Source: Verrucomicrobiaceae bacterium
Lineage (GTDB): Bacteria > Verrucomicrobiota > Verrucomicrobiia > Verrucomicrobiales > Verrucomicrobiaceae
Reading direction: 5' to 3'
DNA length: 64,000 nt
NCBI GenBank assembly: GCA_016713035.1
Contig: JADJPW010000003.1
Location: forward strand, 496,001 to 560,000
Position numbers and translations under genes: made by a program
Part shown: in pieces, positions 33,088-41,101 of the stretch
Numbering within the stretch: position 1 is the stretch's first letter
Layout: each line of letters begins with the position of its first letter
Notes under the pieces: generated by a model
The model's database searches: none
Seen by the model: the letters and a program-made list of their open reading frames with translations, nothing else
What the model was told of the DNA's origin: nothing

Positions 33088-33795
33088 ATGACCCCGAAAA
33101 TCCTCATTGTCGAAGACGAGCCGTCGATCGCGGAAAACATCGTGTATGCGCTGGAGGCGGATGGTTTCAGTGTGATCACGGCGGCGACGGGGCGTGATGC
33201 GCTGGAGAAAATCGCTGTGCAGGAGTTTCAGATGGTCATTCTGGATGTGGGGCTGCCGGACATGACGGGGTTCGAGGTGTGTAAAACGATCCGCCGCACG
33301 CAGAGCCTGCCCATTGTCTTCCTCACGGCTCGCTCCGGTGAGGTGGACCGTGTGGTGGGGCTGGAAATCGGCGGGGATGACTATGTGGTGAAGCCTTTTA
33401 GCCCGCGTGAGCTGGCAGCGCGGGCGCGGGCAATCCTGCGCCGTGTCTCGAGCGTGCCCCTGCCGCCAGGTGCGGGTGGAGGAGCCACTCTGCCGCTGGT
33501 GATCGATGATATTCGCTGCCAGGCGGTGTATTTCGGCACGGTGCTGACGCTCACTCGCTACGAATTCCGCATGCTGAAGGCGCTCGCGGCGCATCCTGGT
33601 CGTGTCTTCAGCCGTGAGCAACTGATGGAGGCCAGTAGCGAGGAGCCTGATGCCAGCATGGAGCGCACGATCGACACGCATGTGAAAACGCTGCGCTCAC
33701 GTATGCGCCTGGTGAAGGGCGGGCTCGATCCCATCGTCACGCATCGCGGTATCGGTTATTCTTTGCTCGAAAAATGGCCTGATGGGGTCGCCTGA
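33088..33795 (+). CDS. creB: OmpR-family response regulator, CreB-like
   Basis: 235 aa. Receiver domain: ILIVEDEPSIAENIVYAL (acidic pair), phospho-acceptor Asp in MVILDVGLPDMTGFEVC, Thr in VFLTARSGEVDRVVGLEIG and Lys in DDYVVKPFSPREL. The C-terminal winged helix reads LTRYEFRMLKALAAHPGRVFSREQLM and ends THRGIGYSLLEK. The segments FLTARS-EVDR-GLEIG and TRYEF/THRG-GYSL are strikingly like E. coli CreB. No histidine kinase gene is adjacent, so it is an orphan regulator here; the partner kinase (CreC-like) must be elsewhere. It lies 14 bp before tsaE on the same strand. Name given by resemblance, not verified orthology. Confidence 0.85.
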   Translation: MTPKILIVEDEPSIAENIVYALEADGFSVITAATGRDALEKIAVQEFQMVILDVGLPDMTGFEVCKTIRRTQSLPIVFLTARSGEVDRVVGLEIGGDDYVVKPFSPRELAARARAILRRVSSVPLPPGAGGGATLPLVIDDIRCQAVYFGTVLTLTRYEFRMLKALAAHPGRVFSREQLMEASSEEPDASMERTIDTHVKTLRSRMRLVKGGLDPIVTHRGIGYSLLEKWPDGVA

Positions 33796-33809
33796 GCTCA
33801 CACCAGCAC

Positions 33810-34256
33810 ATGATGACTCACGCTTCTGAAATTCTGCCCACGGCTGATGCTGCCCAGGAATGGGGCGAGCGCCTCGCTGCGACGCTGGCGGATGGCGATG
33901 TCATCGCTCTCTGTGGCCAGCTAGGAGCGGGCAAGACGCAGATTACGCGCGGTATCGTCGCTGGCATGGCATCCGGGGCGGAGGTGAGTAGTCCGACTTT
34001 TACGCTGGTGCATGAGTATCGTGATGGGCGGTTGCCGGTGTTTCATTTTGACTTCTACCGCATGGACCGTGCGGCGGAGGTGCTGGGCATCGGCTGGGAT
34101 GATTTCCTCAGTGAGACAGGCATCATCGTGGTGGAGTGGGCTGATTTATTCCCGGATCTGCTGCCAGATCACACGCAGTGGTTCCGCATCGAATCACTGG
34201 TGGATGGCTCACGCTCTGTCACGCGTGTCGAGCGTGCTGAGATCACTCCGCCGTGA
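33810..34256 (+). CDS. tsaE: tRNA threonylcarbamoyladenosine biosynthesis ATPase TsaE
   Basis: 148 aa. Walker A GQLGAGKTQITRGI near residue 36, then SSPTFTLVHEYRDGRLPVFHFDFYRM (the family's SPTF-x-L-V-x-E-Y and H-x-D-x-Y-R signature) and IIVVEWADLFPDLLP (EW motif). TsaE is the ATPase of the TsaBDE complex that makes the t6A modification on ANN-decoding tRNAs; essential in most bacteria. Two tandem ATGs (33810/33813) are possible starts. Its last 14 bp overlap the 3' end of the convergent nucleoid-associated gene. Confidence 0.93.
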   Translation: MMTHASEILPTADAAQEWGERLAATLADGDVIALCGQLGAGKTQITRGIVAGMASGAEVSSPTFTLVHEYRDGRLPVFHFDFYRMDRAAEVLGIGWDDFLSETGIIVVEWADLFPDLLPDHTQWFRIESLVDGSRSVTRVERAEITPP

Positions 34257-35325
34257 GATCGCGGTTGTAGAAGACTTTGACGAATTTCATGCGCTTTTTC
34301 TCATCGTAGCCGCGCTCGATGACGGGCTGCTCTTCACCTGAAGCGGGCTTGACGTGGATTTCGACGCCGGTGTCGAGTTTCAGCACTGCGGCGATGCGTT
34401 TTTTCGCTTTGGAGACGTCTTTTTGGGAGATTTCGAAGTTGGTCTCAAGCGGCTGGCCTTGCTCCTCCTCCATGCGGGCTCGGTGCTCATTGAATTGTGC
34501 GATGGTGTCTGGATTTTTCAGCACCTCACGCTCGAACTCCTGCAAATCGAAGTTTTCGCGGCTCTCGAAGTATTGCAGGGCCTCCTGCGCGGCGGTGGCG
34601 GTCTCCCACGGAGGTGTCTGCTCGTCATCGGTGCCAGCGGCTGGCTTTTTCTCCTCGATGAATGATACCGCCATCTTCGCATATGCATTGGTCAAAAAAG
34701 CAGCGTCGGGCACGGCCTCTACGCCGAGGAATTCCCGCACCCAGAAGCGTGTGTCGCCGCCGCCGCGATCAAAGGTCAGCACGTAGTAGCCCGTCTCGGA
34801 GCGGAAATTCAGGATGAGGCAGCCTTTGTCGATCTTGTCGGGATTGATGCCATTTTCGGTCGAGAGACGCAGATCGCCATTGCGGGCGGTGATGGTGAGA
34901 AAGGGGGTGACGCTATCGCTTTTCAGGATGCAGATGCCGCTGACGAGTTCGCCCTCGATGTGGGCTTCCTTTAAAAGAGCGATGCAGAGGTCGCCTGCTT
35001 TGATGTTGGGGTGATTCGACTTCGCGTAGAGCCGCTGGGCGATCTCGATCCCCCGCGGCAGCAGGCTGTCTTCATCCTCAAAGATGGCGCGGGCGCAGGT
35101 ATTCATCTCATGCTGGTCCAAACTGGCATGATGGGCGAAACGGTGTGCCACTAGGTTTTTAAAGGGCTTCAAAAACAGGGCTGTGAGCACTTCTTGGTCT
35201 TTTTCGGCGATCTCAAAGACCTCCTTCGAGGTCTGGAGCGGCTCCTCACGCTGGGGATTGCCGATTTTCGCCAGGACGGCACGGGTGGCGGTAGCGGTAT
35301 TGAGGCGGAGCTTGATCTGGGACAT
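34243..35325 (-). CDS. Nucleoid-associated protein (NdpA/YejK-like)
   Basis: 360 aa from the ATG at 35325 (MSQIKLRLNTATATRAVLAKIGNP). The layout matches the PF04245 family: N-terminal KDQEVLTALFLKPFKNLVAH, then LYAKSNHPNIKAGDLCIALLKEA and the central SGICILKSDSVTPFLTI strand, with CLILNFRSETGYYVLTFDRGGGDTRFWVREFLGV, and a charged C-terminal half. Family members bind DNA as part of the nucleoid in Gammaproteobacteria, and some in other phyla are encoded with defence genes; no such partner is seen. Cytosolic. Convergent overlap of 14 bp with tsaE. Confidence 0.8.
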   Translation of the reverse strand: MSQIKLRLNTATATRAVLAKIGNPQREEPLQTSKEVFEIAEKDQEVLTALFLKPFKNLVAHRFAHHASLDQHEMNTCARAIFEDEDSLLPRGIEIAQRLYAKSNHPNIKAGDLCIALLKEAHIEGELVSGICILKSDSVTPFLTITARNGDLRLSTENGINPDKIDKGCLILNFRSETGYYVLTFDRGGGDTRFWVREFLGVEAVPDAAFLTNAYAKMAVSFIEEKKPAAGTDDEQTPPWETATAAQEALQYFESRENFDLQEFEREVLKNPDTIAQFNEHRARMEEEQGQPLETNFEISQKDVSKAKKRIAAVLKLDTGVEIHVKPASGEEQPVIERGYDEKKRMKFVKVFYNRDLTAE

Positions 35326-35478
35326 GGGGGCGCGGAGGCTATCGAGGAAAGCCGAGCTGCAAGGTGATTGTCCATGCCGGACATCAATTCCGCTCGCCTT
35401 TCTTCTTGCACGACGAGCAATTACGACGACTATCGCCGCCCGCGCAGCCCGAAACGGCCCGTGGGACACCGTTTATTT

Positions 35479-35555
<77 letters not shown>

Positions 35556-35600
35556 TCAACGGTTTTTCTTTTTTCAGCCCCTAAATTCTACGTTCCTCGG

Positions 35601-36095
35601 ATGTCCGCCCTGTATGCCGCCACCTTGAGCACCTTCAAAGAAATGGGCTGGCACTACCGCGAGGTGCCTGATCACTCTGTCATCGAGACTGACTTTGAGG
35701 CGCATCACACAAAGGTGCCGCTGCATGTGCAGGTCTTCGGTGAGACGCATATCCTCAGCGTCGTCGCCACCGCCAGCGTGCAAGTGCCCCATACGCACCG
35801 CCTTTCCACCTGCGAGCTGGTCATGCGTGTGAATCGCGAGCTGAATCTGGGGAATTTCGAGATCGAATGGGACAGCGGCACGCTGCTCTTTCGCATCACG
35901 AATGTCTTTCCACCTCATCGTCATGATGGACGTATCATCGCCAGCCTCGTGCACAGCGCTGTGGCCGAGATGGACCGCATCACGCCCTATCTCGGTGAAA
36001 TCATCCATACACCGAAAGGTGAGCTCCTCCTGCTCCGAGTGGCCGATCTGCTGCAACGTGAGGATTTGCTCCCGCCTGCACCCGATGCAGAATGA
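35601..36095 (+). CDS. YbjN-domain protein
   Basis: 164 aa. The fold of the YbjN family (type-III-secretion-chaperone-like) is suggested by the segment YREVPDHSVIETDFEAHHTKVPLHVQVFGE, followed by THRLSTCELVMRVNRELNLGNFEIEWDSGTLLFRITN and a helix HDGRIIASLVHSAVAEMDRITPYL. YbjN proteins are small cytosolic proteins of uncertain role, proposed to bind or chaperone partners. The gene begins 45 bp after the tRNA and is followed 24 bp later by a PH-domain membrane protein, likely co-transcribed. No signal peptide. Confidence 0.8.
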   Translation: MSALYAATLSTFKEMGWHYREVPDHSVIETDFEAHHTKVPLHVQVFGETHILSVVATASVQVPHTHRLSTCELVMRVNRELNLGNFEIEWDSGTLLFRITNVFPPHRHDGRIIASLVHSAVAEMDRITPYLGEIIHTPKGELLLLRVADLLQREDLLPPAPDAE

Positions 36096-36119
36096 GCGCC
36101 GCAGGCCCGCGCCCGCCGC

Positions 36120-36893
36120 ATGCAAGCACGCTACCTCCTCCAGCACCATCCCACCTTCAGCGAGCCACTCTCTCGCGAGGACATCCACCTCCTCGTCGCC
36201 AGCGGCTCTCTCGCTCGGGGAGAGATGTGCTTCGACAGCGAGACTGGGCACACGCATACCGTGGGGGAGCTCATCAACGGCATGCGCTCTCCGCGTACAT
36301 CGGCCACAGAGGCTCGCATCGCACGCCCAGCCTACCGGGAGATCACCCCTGACTTCGAGGGGCCACCAGACGAGCTCGTGGAAGAAGCCGATGATGAAAA
36401 TGAGGAGCCAGAGGAGGATGAGGACGACGGAAATACTTACACCCCTAGTGGCGAGCTGATCCTACATCACTCCCACCCCTCATGGCTCGCCTACATGAAG
36501 GCGCTGAGTCTCACTGTCCTGCTCGCCATCGCGGCAGGGCTGCTCTTTGTTTTTCATGAGGTCTTTGCCCTAGTCGCCCTCAGTGCGGCACTCTTTGTGC
36601 TCTTTTGTGTCTTCGTCGCACGCAGCACCCGCGACTACATCGTCACACCCCAACGCGTAGAGCTACTCTGGGGCATCCTGGGTCGTAGTAGTAAAGAAGC
36701 CCGTATCTGTGACATCCGCAGCATCGACGTGTATGAACACGGCATCAAAGGCCTGCTCGGTCTCGGCACCCTCGACTTCTCCACCGCTGCCAATGCTGGC
36801 ATCGAAGTGCAATTCCTCGACATGCGCCGTGCCCACGAGGTGAAAGAGCTCGTCCGCCAGCTCCAGAGCGGCACCTTGCCCACAGAGGATTAG
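36120..36893 (+). CDS. Membrane protein with bacterial PH (bPH2/YdbS-like) domain
   Basis: 257 aa. An N-terminal soluble part of about 75 residues (LSREDIHLLVASGSLARGEMCFD, resembling a GYF-2/DUF4339-like module) leads to a strongly acidic linker (DDENEEPEEDEDDG, about residues 92-105). Two membrane helices follow (about 130-150 and 152-172), then a bacterial PH domain starting RDYIVTPQRVELLWGILGR and continuing RICDIRSIDVYEHGIKGLLGLG with FSTAANAGIEVQFLDMR. Such proteins are inner-membrane and of unknown function. The acidic linker is the odd feature. Probably co-transcribed with the YbjN-like gene. Confidence 0.82.
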   Translation: MQARYLLQHHPTFSEPLSREDIHLLVASGSLARGEMCFDSETGHTHTVGELINGMRSPRTSATEARIARPAYREITPDFEGPPDELVEEADDENEEPEEDEDDGNTYTPSGELILHHSHPSWLAYMKALSLTVLLAIAAGLLFVFHEVFALVALSAALFVLFCVFVARSTRDYIVTPQRVELLWGILGRSSKEARICDIRSIDVYEHGIKGLLGLGTLDFSTAANAGIEVQFLDMRRAHEVKELVRQLQSGTLPTED

Positions 36894-36910
36894 CTGCCCG
36901 AATCCTGGCC

Positions 36911-37285
36911 TTAGTGACTATTCACAAGCATCCCACCACGGCTGGCGATTTCGCTAAAAGCCGCAGAAAGAGCAGAATTCAGCTCCGCGAGCGTGGCATC
37001 CTCCAGCTCCGGGTCGATTTTTTCAGACTCAGGGGCCAAGAACACACTCGTCAATCGAGGGGCCGTGCTCAGAGGCTGCGGTACCTGTCCGTCAGGCGAA
37101 TGAGGGACAATCTTGGACTCCGATTCAGCCTGAATCCGGCCTAGCAGACTCGAAACACGCTCGATCTGGCCATCAAACTGTGCCGTGAGTAAATCCCGAC
37201 TGTGATGCATCTCGCGCAACAACGCCTCCAGATGCCCACAAAGGTGAGCAGCAGGGAGTGATGGAACGGTTGTCGAAGCAGGCAT
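36911..37285 (-). CDS. Hypothetical protein with its own strong promoter
   Basis: 124 aa, not recognised. The N-terminal half forms an amphipathic helix (HLEALLREMHHSRDLLTAQFDGQIERVSSLLGRI, coiled-coil-like). A Pro-rich middle (about residues 65-85) and a C-terminal acidic helix (ELEDATLAELNSALSAAFSEI) follow. The ATG at 37285 lies about 22 bp below a near-consensus sigma-70 promoter, which argues that it is a genuine expressed gene. No signal or membrane segment. Convergent with the PH-domain gene (ends 36893). Confidence 0.6.
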   Translation of the reverse strand: MPASTTVPSLPAAHLCGHLEALLREMHHSRDLLTAQFDGQIERVSSLLGRIQAESESKIVPHSPDGQVPQPLSTAPRLTSVFLAPESEKIDPELEDATLAELNSALSAAFSEIASRGGMLVNSH

Positions 37286-37306
37286 GATGAGATGAGTGGC
37301 TTTAGA

Positions 37307-37334
37307 ATTATAACATTAGTATAATAATTATCAA
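37307..37334 (-). promoter_or_regulatory. Sigma-70-like promoter for the 124-aa gene
   Basis: On the minus strand: -35 TTGATA (37334-37329), 16-bp spacer, -10 TATAAT (37312-37307), in a very AT-rich stretch. A start near 37300 would give a leader of about 15 nt before the ATG at 37285. Confidence 0.7.
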
Positions 37335-37581
37335 GAAATGAGTCGTTACAAGCCGAAAAAGGCTATCAATCGAACAGTCCACCCAGGCAAAGCGAGTAGC
37401 CCTGATTTCATCCTGGGCTCGGCTGCACCTATTATGTAGCTGGTTTATTATTGTCTCATTATTGGCCATTTGGTCTGTTCTTTATCCCGCCATCCATTGC
37501 GTGAAGGTGCGGTCGTGTTTTGAGGCCACTACCACCCGCCTTGACGTGACCGCCCATCTGCGGAGCGTGCGCCCTTACCTC

Positions 37582-38259
37582 ATGAGTCAAAATGCCGCGC
37601 CACTGATCGCTACGGATGTCCACCGCACCTACCACCTGGCCGGGCATGATTTGCCAGTTCTGCGTGGGGTAAATTTAGAAGTAAGCGCCGGGCAAAAAGT
37701 CTTCCTCTGTGGCCAATCTGGTGCTGGAAAGACGACACTCCTCTATGTGCTCGGCGGACTGGAGCAGCCGACAGCAGGTGACGTCCTGGTCCATGGCCGC
37801 TCATTGTACAAATCTGCCGCCGCCGAGCGTGCGCGGCAGCGCAATGAGGTCATGGGATTCGTCTTCCAGCACTATTTCCTCCTACCGGAGCTGACAGCGC
37901 TCGAAAATGTGCTCCTACCCGCGATGATCGGCGGAAAGCGGGCTGAGGAGAGGGCACGCGAGCTTTTGGGGAGAGTAGGACTCAGCCAGCGTCTCGATCA
38001 CCTGCCCACAGAGCTTTCTGGCGGTGAGCAGCAGCGTGTAGCTATCGCCCGAGCTTTGATCAATGACCCCGGTATCATCTACGCTGATGAGCCCACGGGG
38101 AATCTCGATGCCAGCACAGGCTCTGGTGTCATCGACATGCTGATGCAGGTCGTCGATGAAGCAAAAAAGACCCTCATTGTCGTCACGCATGACCGTGAGC
38201 TCGCGAAACGCGGAGATCGCCGCCTGTTGCTCATCGAGGGCAAGCTCGTCGAGGATTAA
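37582..38259 (+). CDS. lolD: Lipoprotein-releasing ABC transporter ATP-binding protein
   Basis: 225 aa from the ATG at 37582 (the frame extends upstream but without family similarity). Walker A GQSGAGKTTLLYVLGGL, Q-loop FVFQHYFLLPELTALENVLLP, signature LSGGEQQRVAIARAL, Walker B GIIYADEPTGNLD, H-loop VVTHDREL. The ELTALENV and EPTGNLD forms are those of LolD/MacB. It powers extraction of lipoproteins from the inner membrane together with a LolC/E-type permease, here at 39766. The roughly 300-bp gap before it (37286-37581) holds only the minus-strand promoter and AT-rich DNA. Confidence 0.9.
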   Translation: MSQNAAPLIATDVHRTYHLAGHDLPVLRGVNLEVSAGQKVFLCGQSGAGKTTLLYVLGGLEQPTAGDVLVHGRSLYKSAAAERARQRNEVMGFVFQHYFLLPELTALENVLLPAMIGGKRAEERARELLGRVGLSQRLDHLPTELSGGEQQRVAIARALINDPGIIYADEPTGNLDASTGSGVIDMLMQVVDEAKKTLIVVTHDRELAKRGDRRLLLIEGKLVED

Positions 38260-38290
38260 CCATCTGCGCATTCTCCAAATTCCTGACGCC

Positions 38291-39769
38291 ATGAACGATC
38301 CACGCACGTCGCCACCCACACCGAATCACGCCGCGCTCCGCCAGCAGAAAGGTGGCTGCGGAGGCAGCTTTGCAAAGCTGGTGTTCTTCACCTGCTTACT
38401 CTTCCTCCTACTGCTGCCCTTCACTCCCTTCGCGGGTCAGATCAAACGTGGCATCCAGGACATCATCCGCACCGCTCGCGATACGCCTGAGCGTGTCATC
38501 ACCAAGGAAATCATCAAAGAGGTGCCGAAGGAGATCATCAAAGAAGTCGTCAAGCAGGTGGAGGTCGTCAAAGAAGTCGCGGTAGGCGCAGAGCCCCTGC
38601 CGGACAAATTCATCCCACGCAAAGAAGTGGATGTGGCAAAGCTCTTTAACGGCATCACCATCAAAACAGACCTGATCACCGAGGAGGGTGGTTTCGCTAG
38701 CCTAGAGAGACTCGATCCTGAGGCCTATACCGCACAGTTCCAGCTATCTATCCGTGTGCCGCGTGCCAACCAGACACTCCCCGAGCTCTCTCGCATCAAT
38801 CCGGCTCTCCCTGGCATGTTGCCCGGCCTCGCACAAATGCTCACCACGGCAAAGGTCAGTGGCTTTTACCATAAGCTCTACGCAAACAAAACCAGCCGTG
38901 TGAAGAGCGATCTCACACGGCTAAACAAGACTCTCGATCGACATAACTTTTATGACTGTGAGACCATCTTAGAGCTCACTCATCCTTCCACCCAGCGCCG
39001 AGCCCTGCTTATACAGTCCGAGATGGATGTCGTGGCCGATGGATCAGATGGAGACCGCATGCCCGTTTTGGATGAGTACATCTACCTGAGTGATTTTTAC
39101 CAGCCCAGCACCAGCTACGCCTGGCCAAAGCTCACTCCCACTCCAAATCCACTGCTCGCGAAATGGGAAGAGCGCCTCACCAAGGCGAAAGCCGATTACG
39201 CCATCAAGGGCCTGCCAGCCGCACGAAATCGGGAGCTGGAGGCCCTTTTAGCCGACTTGCCACGTCAGATCGCAGACATGCGCTCTCGCAGTTTCCTCAT
39301 CGCCGAAAAAGACCCTTTTATCGTCCTCTCGCTGCTCTTTCGCGGGCATGAGGGACAGCATCCATATACGCCAGGACTGGGTGATTACGCCGTCGTCATT
39401 CATGAGGGCAAGCTCTACCCTGCCATCTGCGGCGACTACGGCCCCAGCTACAAAATGGGAGAGGCCTCCCTCCTCCTGGCCAAGACTATCAATCCAAAAT
39501 CCACGCCCTACATCCGTGGTGCTGATGATCTGAAGGTCAGCTACCTCATCTTCCCAGGGACAGCGGAAAAGCCGAATGCACCGCCGAATCTAGCCAAATG
39601 GCGTGAGAAGTGCCTCTCTCTGCTCGGCGATATTGGCGGCATCGGGGCAGGACATGAACTGCACACCTGGCAGGACCCATTTGCGCAGCCCGCCGCTATA
39701 CCCACTTCCCCACTTACGCCGCTCACTCCTGCCGCGCCAGGCACTGCACCAGCCACCACTCGCCCGTGA
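38291..39769 (+). CDS. Membrane-anchored protein with glycoside-hydrolase-75 (chitosanase)-like domain
   Basis: 492 aa from the ATG at 38291. One membrane helix (about residues 30-47, LVFFTCLLFLLLLPFTPF) is followed by a Lys/Glu/Val-repeat stalk (KEIIKEV, EVVKEV units, about 72-100). The domain from about 330 has the GH75 pattern: GLGDYAVVIHEGKLYPAICG, then GDYGPSYKMGEASLLLA with Asp382 and Glu391, corresponding to the catalytic D and E of fungal chitosanases (GD...GEAS). A Pro/Ala/Thr-rich tail follows. It sits between lolD and a LolC/E permease, whose GTG start overlaps its stop by 4 bp. Its role in an export locus is unclear. It could act on chitosan-like or peptidoglycan-derived polymers, or merely bind them. 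The N-terminal 230 residues are unrecognised. Confidence 0.72.
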   Translation: MNDPRTSPPTPNHAALRQQKGGCGGSFAKLVFFTCLLFLLLLPFTPFAGQIKRGIQDIIRTARDTPERVITKEIIKEVPKEIIKEVVKQVEVVKEVAVGAEPLPDKFIPRKEVDVAKLFNGITIKTDLITEEGGFASLERLDPEAYTAQFQLSIRVPRANQTLPELSRINPALPGMLPGLAQMLTTAKVSGFYHKLYANKTSRVKSDLTRLNKTLDRHNFYDCETILELTHPSTQRRALLIQSEMDVVADGSDGDRMPVLDEYIYLSDFYQPSTSYAWPKLTPTPNPLLAKWEERLTKAKADYAIKGLPAARNRELEALLADLPRQIADMRSRSFLIAEKDPFIVLSLLFRGHEGQHPYTPGLGDYAVVIHEGKLYPAICGDYGPSYKMGEASLLLAKTINPKSTPYIRGADDLKVSYLIFPGTAEKPNAPPNLAKWREKCLSLLGDIGGIGAGHELHTWQDPFAQPAAIPTSPLTPLTPAAPGTAPATTRP

Positions 39770-41097
39770 CCTCTGCGCCACTTTTCCTCGCCATCCGCTA
39801 CCTGCGCCCGACGCGTAGTTTCATCTCCGTCATCACCGTGATTTCCATGCTCGGTGTCATGCTCGGCGTGGGCGTGCTCGTCACCGTGATGTCGGTCTTT
39901 AAAGGCTGGCAAATCGAGTATCGTCGTATGGTCATGGGATTCGAGCCGCATGTCGTGGTGATGCAACTGAACAACGGTGGTGAAACTGGTCCTCAGGCCC
40001 CTCAACCGGTGGATTGGCGGCCTATCCGTGACCGGTTAGCTGCACTGCCAGAAATCGCCTCTGCCACGCCCGTCGCGGAGGATCGCCAGGATGGCGTCGC
40101 GGTCGAAAATGAGGGCAACCTCCAAGGAATCAGCATCCTCGGTCTCCCGCCCGGTGCGGACAATGCGCTCGCCAAAAAGCTCGAAAAGCACCTCGTCAGC
40201 GAAAATGGAGGAAAGTTCGACCTCAATGACGACAACATCATTCTCCCCGACTTCATGGCGAAAAAAATCGGGGCTAAGCTCGGCGACACACTCGTCGTGC
40301 ATGCGGGGAAAAGCGTGCAGCAATTCATCACCGACTTCCGTGCGATCCCAGAAAATGAAGATGACTCCGTGCGGGCCGAAAAGCTCGACAACATCACTGT
40401 CCTGTCAAAGGAACTGAAACTCGTCGGCATCCTCCGTGCAGACACCGCCGGATACCGTGGCTACGTGCCACTGAACATCGCTCAAGAGTTCTTCAATCTC
40501 GACAGCGGCATTACGGGCATCAATCTCGAGCTGCGTGACCCCGAGCATGCGGATGAGTTCATGGAGCGCCTCTACGCAGAGGGATTGCTGCCACCAGAGT
40601 GGGGATGGACGACATGGGAGCAAGAACACCGTGACATGCTCGAATCCGTCGAGAACCAGCGGATCATGATGTACTTTCTGCTCATCTTTATCATGATCGT
40701 AGCGGCGACCTGTGTGATGAATACCACCATCACCGTGACGATGAAAAAGCGCCGCGAGATCGGCATCCTCACGGCCCTAGGCACGCGGGCTTGGCAAATT
40801 ATTGCCATCTTTGTCTCTCAGGCCGCCATTGTGGCTCTCATTGGCGTGGTGACTGGGATTATCGGTGGATTTGCGGTGCTCTCTGTGCGGAATGATTTCC
40901 GAGACTGGGTATCCCGCGTGTTTCACATCGACCTCTTCGCGAAGGACATTTATTTCCTCAACGAAATACCCGCGCACACGGATTTCGCCGACTTAGCGAT
41001 CATCTGTGGCACCGCGATCTTTCTCTGCCTACTCGCAGCGGTGATTCCTTCCTGGTTTGCAGCCCGCGTCGATCCTGCGGTGGCATTACGGGACTGA
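39766..41097 (+). CDS. Lipoprotein-releasing ABC transporter permease (LolC/LolE family)
   Basis: 443 aa with GTG start at 39766, overlapping the preceding stop (GTGA). FtsX/MacB architecture: first membrane helix with the LolC/E N-terminal motif FLAIRYLRPTRSFISVITVISMLGVMLGV, a large periplasmic domain (about 60-300), then three helices, the first MMYFLLIFIMIVAATCVMNT, the next with VTMKKRREIGILTALGTRAWQI and the last ending IPSWFAARVDPAVALRD. One permease probably forms a homodimer with LolD (LolCD2-type). It moves lipoproteins from the inner membrane to the carrier LolA. Its stop is 4 bp from that of the convergent giant gene. Confidence 0.9.
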   Translation: MTSAPLFLAIRYLRPTRSFISVITVISMLGVMLGVGVLVTVMSVFKGWQIEYRRMVMGFEPHVVVMQLNNGGETGPQAPQPVDWRPIRDRLAALPEIASATPVAEDRQDGVAVENEGNLQGISILGLPPGADNALAKKLEKHLVSENGGKFDLNDDNIILPDFMAKKIGAKLGDTLVVHAGKSVQQFITDFRAIPENEDDSVRAEKLDNITVLSKELKLVGILRADTAGYRGYVPLNIAQEFFNLDSGITGINLELRDPEHADEFMERLYAEGLLPPEWGWTTWEQEHRDMLESVENQRIMMYFLLIFIMIVAATCVMNTTITVTMKKRREIGILTALGTRAWQIIAIFVSQAAIVALIGVVTGIIGGFAVLSVRNDFRDWVSRVFHIDLFAKDIYFLNEIPAHTDFADLAIICGTAIFLCLLAAVIPSWFAARVDPAVALRD

Positions 41098-41101
41098 TCG
41101 A

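Noticed and set aside
32823..33197. 22-codon frame overlapping the hydrolase stop and a 100-codon frame before the response regulator
   Set aside because: The first is very short with no context support; the second runs into the certain start of the CreB-like gene in another frame and has no recognisable pattern.
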